64,000 nt of DNA from Kalmanozyma brasiliensis GHG001. Lineage: Eukaryota > Basidiomycota > Ustilaginomycetes > Ustilaginales. The position numbers and the translations under genes are program-made. Positions 36,624 to 45,992 of this stretch are shown piece by piece. The stretch is taken from contig NW_015961948.1 in NCBI RefSeq assembly GCF_000497045.1, forward strand, positions 682,001-746,000. The letters run 5' to 3'. How positions within the stretch are numbered: the first letter of the stretch is position 1; each line of letters begins with the position of its first letter. Below the pieces are notes generated by a model that did no database searches, had not been told where the DNA came from, and saw nothing but the letters and a program-made list of their open reading frames with translations.

Positions 36624-39600
36624 TCACTGATACAGAATCCTCACCTTGCCCAAGTCACCCGCCTCGATCGCCTCGCGGTCCAACCCGGTCGGTCCCCACC
36701 CGCTCTCATCCGGATCGTTGCCCCACACCATGCCGAACCCACTCGACTCTCCGCCCTGCGTCCGACTCGAATGGTGCCCTGAGCTAGCAACACCGCTTGC
36801 CTGACTCTTCCCTCCTGCAACAAACCCGGACATCCTCGGCTTGCTCCACCCCGAGCTGGCCCCACCAGCACCCGTCGTCCCAAACATCGACCCACCAGGC
36901 CAGCGACGCCAATCGCTCCGCTGTGTAGAAGCAATGTCGTCCTCGTCCGTATCCACAATCTCCGGCCGGGCAGACGGGGAGAGTCCGATCTGGATGAGCA
37001 TCTTCTCGAGCTCGGGCCAAGAGATGGAGAATGCGACGCAAATCTCGTCGTCGCTGTGCAGGCCGTCGAGCATGTCGATCAGGTCCGGTGGGATGACGAC
37101 TGCGTGAGAGCGCGGATGAGCTTGGGTGCCGCTGGTACCGGCGACGCCGAAGCCGCTGGCGGAGGGAAGGGCTCCCGGTGCGGCTGTGCTGGGAATGGCC
37201 GTGCTGAGGCCGATAGCGCTGGCTCGTTTGCGGGGAGAACGCGCTGTGCCACCAGGTGCCGCCGCGGCTGGTCGCTCTGCTTGGAAGGCTGCCGCTGCCA
37301 CATCGACAGCGGTCGTGGTGGGATGTCGATAGTTGGTGCGCTGTCGCATCCGGGCATGGCGTTTGGTAGGCGAGGTGCCAAACTGGCTGCTACCGGCACC
37401 GCTGCCCGTCTGCACCAACTCGCTGCCCAGATTGAACGCGCTAGCGCTGCCGCCGGCGAGAACGACGTTGCTCAACCTCGCCTCGGAAGCTGGTCTTCGC
37501 GCAGGCGTACGTGCTGCCACTCCGGGACTGTCCACGCTTCCGTCGCGTCCGATCCGTTGGAAGGCACTGTAGGCGCCGCTCATGCCCGAAAGCTCCCTTG
37601 GACGCCTGTCTCGCGGTTCACGGCTGCCGCTCTGTTCCCGACGATGCTGGTCCTGGGCTTCCGAGCGCCGCGCGCTCGAGTCGTTGGACTTCAGCGCGGG
37701 CGATTGGATCACGGGCGAATTCCGAACCGTGTTGACCACCGAGGTGTCGAAAGCAGGAAAGCCATCTTCGCCTGATCGCGATCCGAGATAGATCGGGTAT
37801 CGATGGACTCGACGCAAGAACCCTTGGATGACGCCGAATGAGACGAAGCGGCGCACATCGATGCCTTTGCTGTCAATGTCGTTGTCCTCGATCCAATCGT
37901 GCAGCGTCGTTCCGACACGAAGCAGCGAGTACAGCTTCAAGATGTCCGGATAGCTCGGCGGCGTGTAGCCCGATCGTGCAACGTAGGTGGCGCATTCGAG
38001 CCCGAGAGCCTCTTCGTCGGCCTTTGTGGCAATGATCGGTCGGACAGTGTACATATTGAAGTACTGAAAGATATCGACGACGATGATGCAGCCGTAGTAG
38101 ACCAAATGTTCCAGGCATGCACGTGTAAGCCCGAGATCAGCATCAGCGAGCTGAGCGATGCGCTTGACGTGGTTGACGCCGTCGATGAAGGGCAAGATAC
38201 GACGCAGCGTCAGGTCCCAATTGCCATCGACGCGGGACAAGAGATCGAGCAACGCCACTGGCACGTCCCAGTCATTGACCGGTGTCGGGTTGGCAAAGAC
38301 CGGGAAGAGCTTGAGATTGATGGCATCGCGGACGGTGCGGCCAAGACCGTGAGGTGGCTCTCGCCTCTCGATGAATGCGGTGCGTTTGGCACCGTCGCCC
38401 GTCTCGGTGCGGAGCGCATTGGCCGAGCTCGTGAGGGCAGCATCGATGGTGCGTAGCGACAGAACGCTCTCAGTGAGATGCTCAAGTGCGCTCGGCTCGT
38501 GGTCAGGTCCGTGTGCACCCGCTGTGCTGCCACGGCTCGATCGCCTCGTGCCGGCGGCTGTATTGATACTGTCGTAGGCTCCGACGTCGCGATGTGTGAG
38601 AACATTTCCGAGACTCTCTGCGGCACTGAGATCGCGGTTGAGATCGCTGCGCCACTTTGAGCTTACGACGCCCATGGCTGTGTCACGGCTTTCACCAGAA
38701 GGGTATGCGGTCCGTCGTTCGTCATCGGTAGGACCCACAATCGTTGACGATCTTGCTAGACTTGGCCTACGTGCGTCTGATGTCAGCACAGAGATCCCAG
38801 ACTGAGGAGAATGAGGGCCGTCTGAACCGGGACCGCTGGTGCCCGAAGCGCTGTTGCTTCTTACCATTGCTTGCCCATCGCCCCGTATCGTTGTCAGCGG
38901 CGCCAAGGCTGGTCGACTATGATCGTGAAGCGATGATCCGGTGCCCGAGCCCGAGCGAGATCTTGCACCACCGCTGTTACCCGGTGCTGCTTGGTGCGTT
39001 GGGCTTGCGCGGTCTGAGATGGGCGAGTGTAGTTGACGTGGACTCGAAGTCTGCGCCTGCTGCATCTGCTGCTGCATCTGCTGCTGCATCTGCTTCTGCT
39101 TGAGCCGCTCATTGATGAAGTTGCGATGATGCTCGCCTCGAAGCGAGCCGAAACTTGCGCCAAGAGAGACAAAGTCCTCGGGGCCAATGGGCGGAGAGGT
39201 GAGGTTCTGGCCGTGCCCTTCGGGGCTGAACGGCTTGGACGAGCTGTTGAGATACGATGTGTGCGGCGCCTCAGGCAGCGCGACGAAGCTCTCGCTGTAC
39301 GAGTTGAGATCCTCAAAGAGCTGCTCGACGACACTGTACATGCGCGGCAGGCTTTTGGGACTGGAGAGGAAGGACTGGCTCTCTTCCAGGCCGCGGAGAA
39401 CTCGTCCACACTTTCGGACGATGGGCTCGTAGGCTCGGACGTCGGCGTTGCCCTCGAAGACGAAGCAGAGGTTAAAGATGAAGTTGTTTCTCTGATACTT
39501 GGTTGCATCTTCAATGAGGATGGGGAAGCCGAGGATCTTGTAGGTTCGCTCCTCTAGCTGCGGCTTGCCGGACGGGTCGGCATCCTCGGCGCGTCTTGGC

Positions 39601-40016
39601 ATGACGGAGGGAGCTCGCGAGGAGCCGCCGGACCTTGCAGATGAGGATCTCGCTGGCGCCCGAGACAGCGCACGAGCAGGACGCTCATGGCGCCTGTGCT
39701 GAATGCCGACTGTGCCGCGAGCAATCGAGGTGACGAGTCTTCCGCACAGGGGTGCTTTCGGGATGAGGTATTCTGAGAGAGCGGAAAAGTCGAATAGAGG
39801 TTCTGCGCCTGGGGTTGCACCTCCCTGATTGAGCTGCACTTTGCTCGTGCTCGCTATTTCATTCGACCCGGGTGCCGTAGCAGATGCCTTGTCTTCTGTG
39901 ATGGATCCTTCGGGGACTTGGTAGATGACCTTGGGCCCTTCTGTGGGGTGAAAGACAGCATAGAAGACTGCTAGCAGACGCGGAAGGAACTGCTCGTCCA
40001 GAGTTGGTATTGACAT
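36624..40016 (-). CDS. NPR2: Npr2/NPRL2-like GATOR1 (SEACIT) subunit
   Basis: 1130 aa from ATG 40016; the frame to 40052 begins with TTG. Npr2 with Npr3 and Iml1 forms the GTPase-activating complex that shuts off TORC1 on the vacuole when amino acids or nitrogen are short. The N-terminus is a longin-type start (LLAVFYAVFHPTEGPKVIYQVPEG, split here for length as LLAVFYAVF / HPTEGPKVIYQ), then SEYLIPKAPLCGRL at about 81-94 and ILGFPILIEDATKYQRNNF with FNLCFVFE at about 150-185. Family blocks at about 630-665 (YYGCIIVVDIFQYFNMY) are clear. It is about twice the usual length because of Ser/Arg/Gln-rich insertions, including a MQQQ repeat at about 309-320. Divergent from the glutaminyl cyclase gene. 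Confidence 0.9.
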   Translation of the reverse strand: MSIPTLDEQFLPRLLAVFYAVFHPTEGPKVIYQVPEGSITEDKASATAPGSNEIASTSKVQLNQGGATPGAEPLFDFSALSEYLIPKAPLCGRLVTSIARGTVGIQHRRHERPARALSRAPARSSSARSGGSSRAPSVMPRRAEDADPSGKPQLEERTYKILGFPILIEDATKYQRNNFIFNLCFVFEGNADVRAYEPIVRKCGRVLRGLEESQSFLSSPKSLPRMYSVVEQLFEDLNSYSESFVALPEAPHTSYLNSSSKPFSPEGHGQNLTSPPIGPEDFVSLGASFGSLRGEHHRNFINERLKQKQMQQQMQQQMQQAQTSSPRQLHSPISDRASPTHQAAPGNSGGARSRSGSGTGSSLHDHSRPALAPLTTIRGDGQAMVRSNSASGTSGPGSDGPHSPQSGISVLTSDARRPSLARSSTIVGPTDDERRTAYPSGESRDTAMGVVSSKWRSDLNRDLSAAESLGNVLTHRDVGAYDSINTAAGTRRSSRGSTAGAHGPDHEPSALEHLTESVLSLRTIDAALTSSANALRTETGDGAKRTAFIERREPPHGLGRTVRDAINLKLFPVFANPTPVNDWDVPVALLDLLSRVDGNWDLTLRRILPFIDGVNHVKRIAQLADADLGLTRACLEHLVYYGCIIVVDIFQYFNMYTVRPIIATKADEEALGLECATYVARSGYTPPSYPDILKLYSLLRVGTTLHDWIEDNDIDSKGIDVRRFVSFGVIQGFLRRVHRYPIYLGSRSGEDGFPAFDTSVVNTVRNSPVIQSPALKSNDSSARRSEAQDQHRREQSGSREPRDRRPRELSGMSGAYSAFQRIGRDGSVDSPGVAARTPARRPASEARLSNVVLAGGSASAFNLGSELVQTGSGAGSSQFGTSPTKRHARMRQRTNYRHPTTTAVDVAAAAFQAERPAAAAPGGTARSPRKRASAIGLSTAIPSTAAPGALPSASGFGVAGTSGTQAHPRSHAVVIPPDLIDMLDGLHSDDEICVAFSISWPELEKMLIQIGLSPSARPEIVDTDEDDIASTQRSDWRRWPGGSMFGTTGAGGASSGWSKPRMSGFVAGGKSQASGVASSGHHSSRTQGGESSGFGMVWGNDPDESGWGPTGLDREAIEAGDLGKVRILYQ
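39057..39092. repeat. 12-bp minisatellite inside NPR2
   Basis: Three exact copies of ctgctgcatctg, in frame, encoding repeated MQQQ-type units in a disordered insertion of Npr2. Likely to vary in copy number between strains. Confidence 0.9.
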
Positions 40017-40714
40017 GATTGCCGGCGATGCCTCGACTGATGTTTGAGGCAATTGTAGATAGGAGCCGTGTGTAGCCTGCTGAGCTCGATGACGAGGCGG
40101 CTGAATGCCAGAGCTGCTGATGTGACTACGGCGAGGCCATCCTCCTTTTTCCTGGTCACGAAGCCCAACGCATCAAGTGCTAGTCGCTCTCTCGGTCGTG
40201 TTCGCTGTAATTGACGTGTGTGCGGTGTGACGAGGCCGAAGGTGAGGACCAAGCGCGGATAAGTGATAGCGAATGTGGGGAAAGCGCTTGTAACTTGGGT
40301 GGGAAGTGGTTGATCTCGAAGAAGGGTCCGAGCTGCTATCTCCCGATGTGGAATGACCCGATAGCGTTGATCTGGCTAGTTGGGTGCCAAGCCGTCCTGC
40401 AGCGAAGCCACGCCGAGAGCTTCGCGTTTCCCGCTAAAACTCCGCACTGTCGAGGGTCCCGTTCGGCTATGCTGGCCATCCGCCGACGCTTCCATCTTCC
40501 CTCTGACCATTAGTAGCCTCTCAGAGTCGACAGCTCGAACGACGAGGCCAATCAAGCGGAAACCGCTCGAGGCGAACCTCAGCCGGGACGAAAGGCGCGA
40601 CGGGATACAAGCAAAACGATGCTACCTTCTGGTCCATCATAGCGTCCGCTTCTCGTTGGACCTGAACGCTCGACAGCGAGAGGCTGATCTGCACATTGTC
40701 TCTTCAAGGCAGAC
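40017..40714. promoter_or_regulatory. divergent promoter region NPR2 / glutaminyl cyclase with GATA motifs
   Basis: Contains WGATAR-type sites: AGATAG at 40057-40062, TGATAG at 40264-40269 (two bases after GATAAG at 40258-40263's GATA core) and reverse AGATAG at 40336-40341. GATA factors control nitrogen genes in fungi, so the sites fit NPR2's role, but about one or two would be expected by chance. Confidence 0.3.
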
Positions 40715-42034
40715 ATGATGAATCTCTCGATGCATACGCCATCGCGAGGCACGCGACGATGGGCGATCCATCTGTTGGTGGTGCTCTGCCTCCTCGCAAG
40801 CTGGTGTGCCGCCCATGCTGTCCGCAGCCAGACTCGACAGTACGGCCGCGCTCCACCGCAAAATATAGCCGCCGTCGCCGAGCTCTCCAACCCGGCCTCT
40901 TTCCTCGAGACGGCCAACGCTACGTCGCTGCTATCTCAGATCCTCATCCCACGGCCACCCGATACCGAAAATAGCCGCAAAGTGCGCGAAGCCATTCTCG
41001 ACATCTTCCGCAAGGACCTTGGCGCCAAGGACTCGACTACCTTCTCGTCGATGGATTGGACCAAGAGGGGAAAGCTAGGCTGGCACATGGAGCAGCAGAC
41101 GTTCACAGCGCAGACTCCCGAAGGTCCAAAGAAGATGACCAACGTGGTTTTGACCAAGAACCCCGCAGCACCCCGCAAGCTCGTCGTCGCAGCGCACTAC
41201 GATTCCAAGTTCTTCCCCGCTTCTTCGGGCCTGGAGGGCTTTGTGGGAGCGACGGACAGCGCAGCACCCTGCGCGATGATGGTCGACCTGGCCGTGGCGC
41301 TCGATGATGCACTCGATGCGCGCGAACGCAAAATTCACGCGATGGAGCAGGACAAGCCGTCCATCTCTCAGGAGACAACGCTCCAGCTCGTCTTTTTTGA
41401 CGGCGAAGAGGCCTATCGCACCTGGACGCACGAGGACTCGATCTATGGATCCAAAGCGCTCGCGAAGCTGTGGACCACCACGTTCTGGGACGCGACGCAA
41501 TTCGACTCGAGCCGGAGCTCGAAGCTGACGGCCAGGAGGTACCGCAGCACCTACGGTCCAATCGAGTTTATGAACACGATCGAGCACATGATTCTGCTCG
41601 ACCTGCTTGGTGCGCCGGATCCGATCGTACCTTCGTACTATGACAACACCAAGTGGCTGCACGCAGCCATGTCGGACGCAGAACGGCGCCTGAGGGAAGC
41701 AAAAGCGCTGTGGCCAAAGGGCGACACTGCCCATGAGAAGACCCGCTCATTCTTTTCAAGCGCGCGACCCTGGGGAGCAATCGAGGACGACCATCTCCCA
41801 TTCCTGCATGCTGGCGTACCCATCCTGCACGTCATCCCATCCCCCTTCCCGTCGGTCTGGCACAAGCTCTCGGACGACGCATCCGCACTCGATTATCCGA
41901 CTATGCACGCCTGGGCCATGATCCTGCGACTGACAATAGCCGAGTACCTCGAACTGGACATCGCAGCCAACAAAGGTGAGTATGCGACGCAAGAGAGATT
42001 CAAGGTCGAGTTGGTGAGTGCTGGCCTGCGTTGA
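40715..42034 (+). CDS. secreted glutaminyl-peptide cyclotransferase (glutaminyl cyclase, M28 family)
   Basis: 439 aa; ATGs at 40715 and 40718 are adjacent. A signal peptide or anchor lies at about 16-35 (WAIHLLVVLCLLASWCAAHA). The zinc-dependent cyclase motifs are all present: AAHYDSKF (H161, D163), GATDSAAPC with D181, FFDGEEAY with catalytic E231 and zinc ligand E232, and EDDHLPFL with H360 followed by GVPILHVIPSPFPSVWH. These correspond to D159, E201/E202 and H330 of human QC. The enzyme cyclises N-terminal Gln to pyroglutamate on secreted proteins and peptides. No intron. An M28 aminopeptidase is less likely because of the single-zinc QC pattern and the IPxPFPxxWH block. Confidence 0.9.
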   Translation: MMNLSMHTPSRGTRRWAIHLLVVLCLLASWCAAHAVRSQTRQYGRAPPQNIAAVAELSNPASFLETANATSLLSQILIPRPPDTENSRKVREAILDIFRKDLGAKDSTTFSSMDWTKRGKLGWHMEQQTFTAQTPEGPKKMTNVVLTKNPAAPRKLVVAAHYDSKFFPASSGLEGFVGATDSAAPCAMMVDLAVALDDALDARERKIHAMEQDKPSISQETTLQLVFFDGEEAYRTWTHEDSIYGSKALAKLWTTTFWDATQFDSSRSSKLTARRYRSTYGPIEFMNTIEHMILLDLLGAPDPIVPSYYDNTKWLHAAMSDAERRLREAKALWPKGDTAHEKTRSFFSSARPWGAIEDDHLPFLHAGVPILHVIPSPFPSVWHKLSDDASALDYPTMHAWAMILRLTIAEYLELDIAANKGEYATQERFKVELVSAGLR

Positions 42035-42506
42035 AGTGCGCGAGACAGAAGCTGACGATGATTGCATTTGTGAAAACAGTGAGCGAGGTGGATCCAGAGG
42101 TAGGGGCTAGTTCGAAGGGTAAGGCCGATTAGGGATGAGGACTGGTGTAATGGTATTGGTTTTGAAGTGCTTGAAGCGGTGTGTGGGTTGTTCAGCAGAC
42201 TGTGTTTCGAGGTGTTCAGCGCTGAGCGTGCTCACCTTTCCGTGCAATGACTCGCTCAGGGCCGACACCACTTCACACGCTCGTCAGAGATCCGGTCAAT
42301 GTGATTGATATAGAATTTTGCAGTGATATGAGAGACGTCCGCCTTCCGGGTGTGCGATATCGACACCACTCCTTCTTCCTCAGTTGTCCGCATTGCATAA
42401 CAACGCATGCTGACTACTCCAGCGCGGATCAAGTGTCTTGCTCACCATCCTCCAGGGTGCCTGATAGCGATACTTGTGCTCCGATCTTCCCGAATCAGAA
42501 CGATAC
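42035..42506. other. convergent 3' region between glutaminyl cyclase and homeodomain genes
   Basis: Non-coding 3' flanks of two converging genes. No conserved element seen. Confidence 0.4.
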
Positions 42507-45500
42507 CTACTGGCTGCTCGAGCTGTCCCTCGAATCAACCGTCTTTCCCAAACCCAAAAGCAACTCTGCAGCCTGGTGATCATCTCCGCTTTCACCGCTC
42601 CTCCTCAGCGAGGCCTTTCTAGGCGAGAGACCTTTTCCACCCTTCGACTTCGCACCCGCTGCCTGCCTGGGCAGGGGCTGCTCGTCATCGCTCATGCCCT
42701 CGAAGAAGCCGCTGTCGTCATGAACAAATGGGCTGTCTCCCGAGCTGTTGCCCGGTAGATGAGTGCGGTGGTGGCTCGGTGTGGAACCGAAGTTCGTTCG
42801 GTCACCGAGCACTCTGGACGGCGTAGAAGCGGGCAGCGGCTGGGACATGGTCGACCTAGGCGTCCAGCCGTCTTCGCCGTTGCTATACGCGCGAGCGTGA
42901 CCCAAGTCCCAGGCTCGGTTGGGACCGGCCGAGTCCCGAGCAGCCGAGGCACGCGGGATGGCGTGACGATGAGAAGCGTAGTTGGCCGAGATGGAGCGTC
43001 CGAGCGAGCCGGCGGGGCTAGCGCCGATGGCACGGAAGCGCTCCGAACGCGTGCTGAGCGGGAGAGTGGAGCTGTACAGAGACGTGCTCTGGGGCGTGGA
43101 GGGGATGACCATGGTGGGCATGCTTCGTGAGGCCGAAGGAAATGAGGCGTGGGAAGCGAATGGACGCGAGGAGAGTAAGGGTGAGGCGGGAGCTGGCATG
43201 CCCGCGCTGAACGATGCGTGGGATTTGGAAGGCAACGCTGGCTCGGCCATGCTGGAAGCCAGAACGATGTCTTCGAGTTGCGCACGTCGACGCTTGACTG
43301 GCTGAGCAGCCTGAGTCGCAGATTTGATCGCTGAAGCGGGATCGACATTCTCGTCCCTCACATCCGGCGCAGCAGCTGCGGCAGCGGTGCGCTTACGACC
43401 AGCACTGACACTGCGCTGGGCGGTGTCGCCCTTTCGCTTGGCCTCTTGCAAGCGGCGCGTCAAGTCAGTGGCCGACAAGGAACGGCGACTCGGCTTCGAA
43501 GCATCCACCTTTCGCTTAGGTTCCGACATGGAAGTCACCTTTCGCTGCTCAGCGATCGGAGTCGACTCGTTGGGACCGGGCACGGTCAGCTGACGCGCGC
43601 TGACACTGCGTGAAAGCGGCGTGCCACCGATACTGTTCGGAAGAGCCGAGGTGGCGGCACGATCGCGGCCAGCTGCCCAATCCAGGCTCAGCTGTCGCGC
43701 CGGACCCAGTCCAACAACGGCTGACGAAGACTTCTTCGGGAAGCTTTCGATCGAAGCACCATCGATAACGAGGGACGACGAGCCAGAGCTTGCCTGGGCC
43801 TGCTGAACGATCGCCTGCCTGGCGTCAGCACAGCCCGGATCCATCGGAACAGGGGCTACAGCGCTGTTGCTGGAAGCAGCGCGCTCTCGGGCTTCCTGTG
43901 CCTTGGCCAACGCAGCTGCTTGAGCCTTGGCAGCTCGACGCTGAGCAATCATCTTGAGCGTTCGCTCTTCATCTTCGTCGCCGTCCCTGCGCTGGTCGTT
44001 CCCAAAGAGCGCATCCGCTTCGCTGCTCGACGCGCTGCTGCTTGGCATCATCTGCAGCAGACCCTTGCCCCTGACAGCCTGTTCGTTCGTCGCCGGATGC
44101 ATCGCGATGATTCCTTGTCTCTGCAAGGCCGCTGTCAGCTTGGGTGGCAGGCTCGACGTCAGCGAGGGCTTGACGTCTTTTGCTGCAGCAGTGGGCGTAG
44201 ACTCCTTGCGCAGGTCCAGGCTACCGATGCTGGCCCTGCCACCCGAAGTGGTCATCAGGCTCAGGTTCGACGCGCTCGAGGCACGCGAGAGGAGCTTGGG
44301 CGGCGGCAGGATCGTGTCGAGCTGCTCTTCCTCCATCTCGCTCGAGGCGTTGGCCAAAGGCGCTGCAACGTGCTCGGTGGCAGAGCGTCGCAGTGACTTG
44401 CTTCGACCACCCAGCACGTCTTCGAGCGACATTCGTGGCGCAGATCGATGACGCGAAAGCGATGTCTTTGCGCTGTCCACGCCAACCACTCGGTCGACCT
44501 TTGCAGCAGCTTGCACAGGCGCGACGTTGTCGACCTCAACGCGATGGACAGCAATACCCGCACCGTCAGGACCGACCGCTTGACGGAGGTCGTGAGCTAC
44601 TGGACGCGCCGCGGTGACCTCTTTCTTCAGCAGGCTGGTCAGGGGCGTTCCACGCTTGACCTGCTCCATCTGATGCTGCAGCGGAGCGCGGGCATCGCGA
44701 CCGGCCAGCCAAGGAGGGATGTTTTCCTTGTTGTTGCTGCTCAGGTCTTTGATCTCTTGCGGGTCGAAGACCTTGGCGGGACCGGCACCGTTAGCGCTGG
44801 CATTCCCAAAGGGTACGCGTTGCGACGGAATGATGGGCGGTCGGGAGAGCGGTCCTTCCGCAGCTGCAGGAGCTTGAACGCCACTCGGAACACGCGGAGC
44901 AGCAGTCGTCTGGGCAGCGCCCGAGCCACCGTACCTTCCGGATCTCTTCTTTTCAGCTTGTCTCCTGTTCTGGAACCAGACCGACACCGCTCTGTCGATG
45001 TCGAGAACGGATCGCGATGGATGCGAAGGGAGGCGATGCAAGAGGTCAGTATGCCATTCAGTCGCACCTGATCGCGTCGCGAGGCGGTATGATACTTACC
45101 GAACGGACATGCCGACGCGGTTGGCAAGGAAGAGGCGGGTCTCGTGATCCGGGAACGGGTTCTTTGCGTACACCTGAGCGAGCAGGTTGGCTTCGTCCGG
45201 ACGCGTTCGCCTTCTCCGACGGATCTCGTTCTTGGAGTCGTCCCCCATGACGCTACCGATACTCTCGAACGAGTCGTCGGCCAGGATGGAGCCAGGACCT
45301 TGACTGAGCAGGTCTCTGATGTCCTCGTTCTCCAGGTCTTGTTGCGCAAGGTTGGCTGCTGAAAGGCGGTTGATGTCAATGGCTCGGCTCGGCGAGGCAG
45401 GCACGCGATTCGTGTCCATCATCGGCGCGGCCGTCTCGGTGTCGTCCAGGGCTGCTCCTTGATTTCGGTCGCGTTCGAGACCGCGCTCGGTGACCGCGTG

Positions 45501-45992
45501 CTGGGATGGACGAACAGGCAGAGGGGCGGGGGTGGAGTGCAGGTGTTCGATCGACATGACGCCTTGCATTGAACGCGAAGCTTCGTGTTCTGGCCATGGC
45601 TGGTTTCGGAAAGCGTCGCGAGAGACGATAGGCGTGGTGACGAGGTGACGCGGTTGAGCATGCGGGCTGCCAGCACGGGAGCTTGGATCGCTGTTGTCGC
45701 GGAGCTGGTCTTCAGCGCGTGGGGAGCTGGAACGGTTTTGGAAGAGCGGCGCGTCTTTGTTGATGTAGGAGGAGAAGCTGTCGACGGACGCGGCGGCGGG
45801 GCTGCTGGCGTGAAGTGGCTGCTGAGGAGGCGTCTCGACGTGGGGATCGCGACCGTCAGACTGGGACGAGCCGCGATGGCGCTGAGACAGGTCGTGATGC
45901 GAGGTGATGCTGATGTTGGCGGGGACCGGCGCAGCGTGAAAGGAAGGAGGCAGACGCCTCTCCTCGCTGTTCATGGCGATGCGAGCATCCAT
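42507..45992 (-). CDS. homeodomain transcription factor (two exons)
   Basis: Exon 1 is 45100-45992 (ATG at 45992) and exon 2 is 42507-44991, giving 1125 aa. The intron 44992-45099 begins GTAAGT and ends ACAG; splicing joins CG with A to make R298. The homeodomain lies at about 257-316: RRRRTRPDEANLLAQVY, PFPDHETRLFLANRVGM, and a recognition helix AVSVWFQNRRQAEKKR with W303, F304, Q305 (position 50) and N306 (position 51). It is a typical 60-residue class, not TALE. The rest is Ser/Ala/Pro-rich with many SP/TP sites (LSPRK), DDSGFFEGMSDDE and AAELLLGLGKT near the end. It is unpaired, so it is not a bE/bW mating-type gene. A Yox1-type cell-cycle repressor is possible but not shown. The 5' leader has a three-codon ORF. 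Confidence 0.88.
44992..45099 (-). other. intron in the homeodomain gene
   Basis: 108 nt, donor GTAAGT, acceptor ACAG. It interrupts the codon just before the recognition helix. Without splicing the homeodomain would be broken, so the intron is well supported. Confidence 0.93.

Noticed and set aside
42507..45992. homeodomain gene as part of a mating-type b locus
   Set aside because: No divergent partner homeodomain gene beside it, and the protein is far larger than bE or bW.
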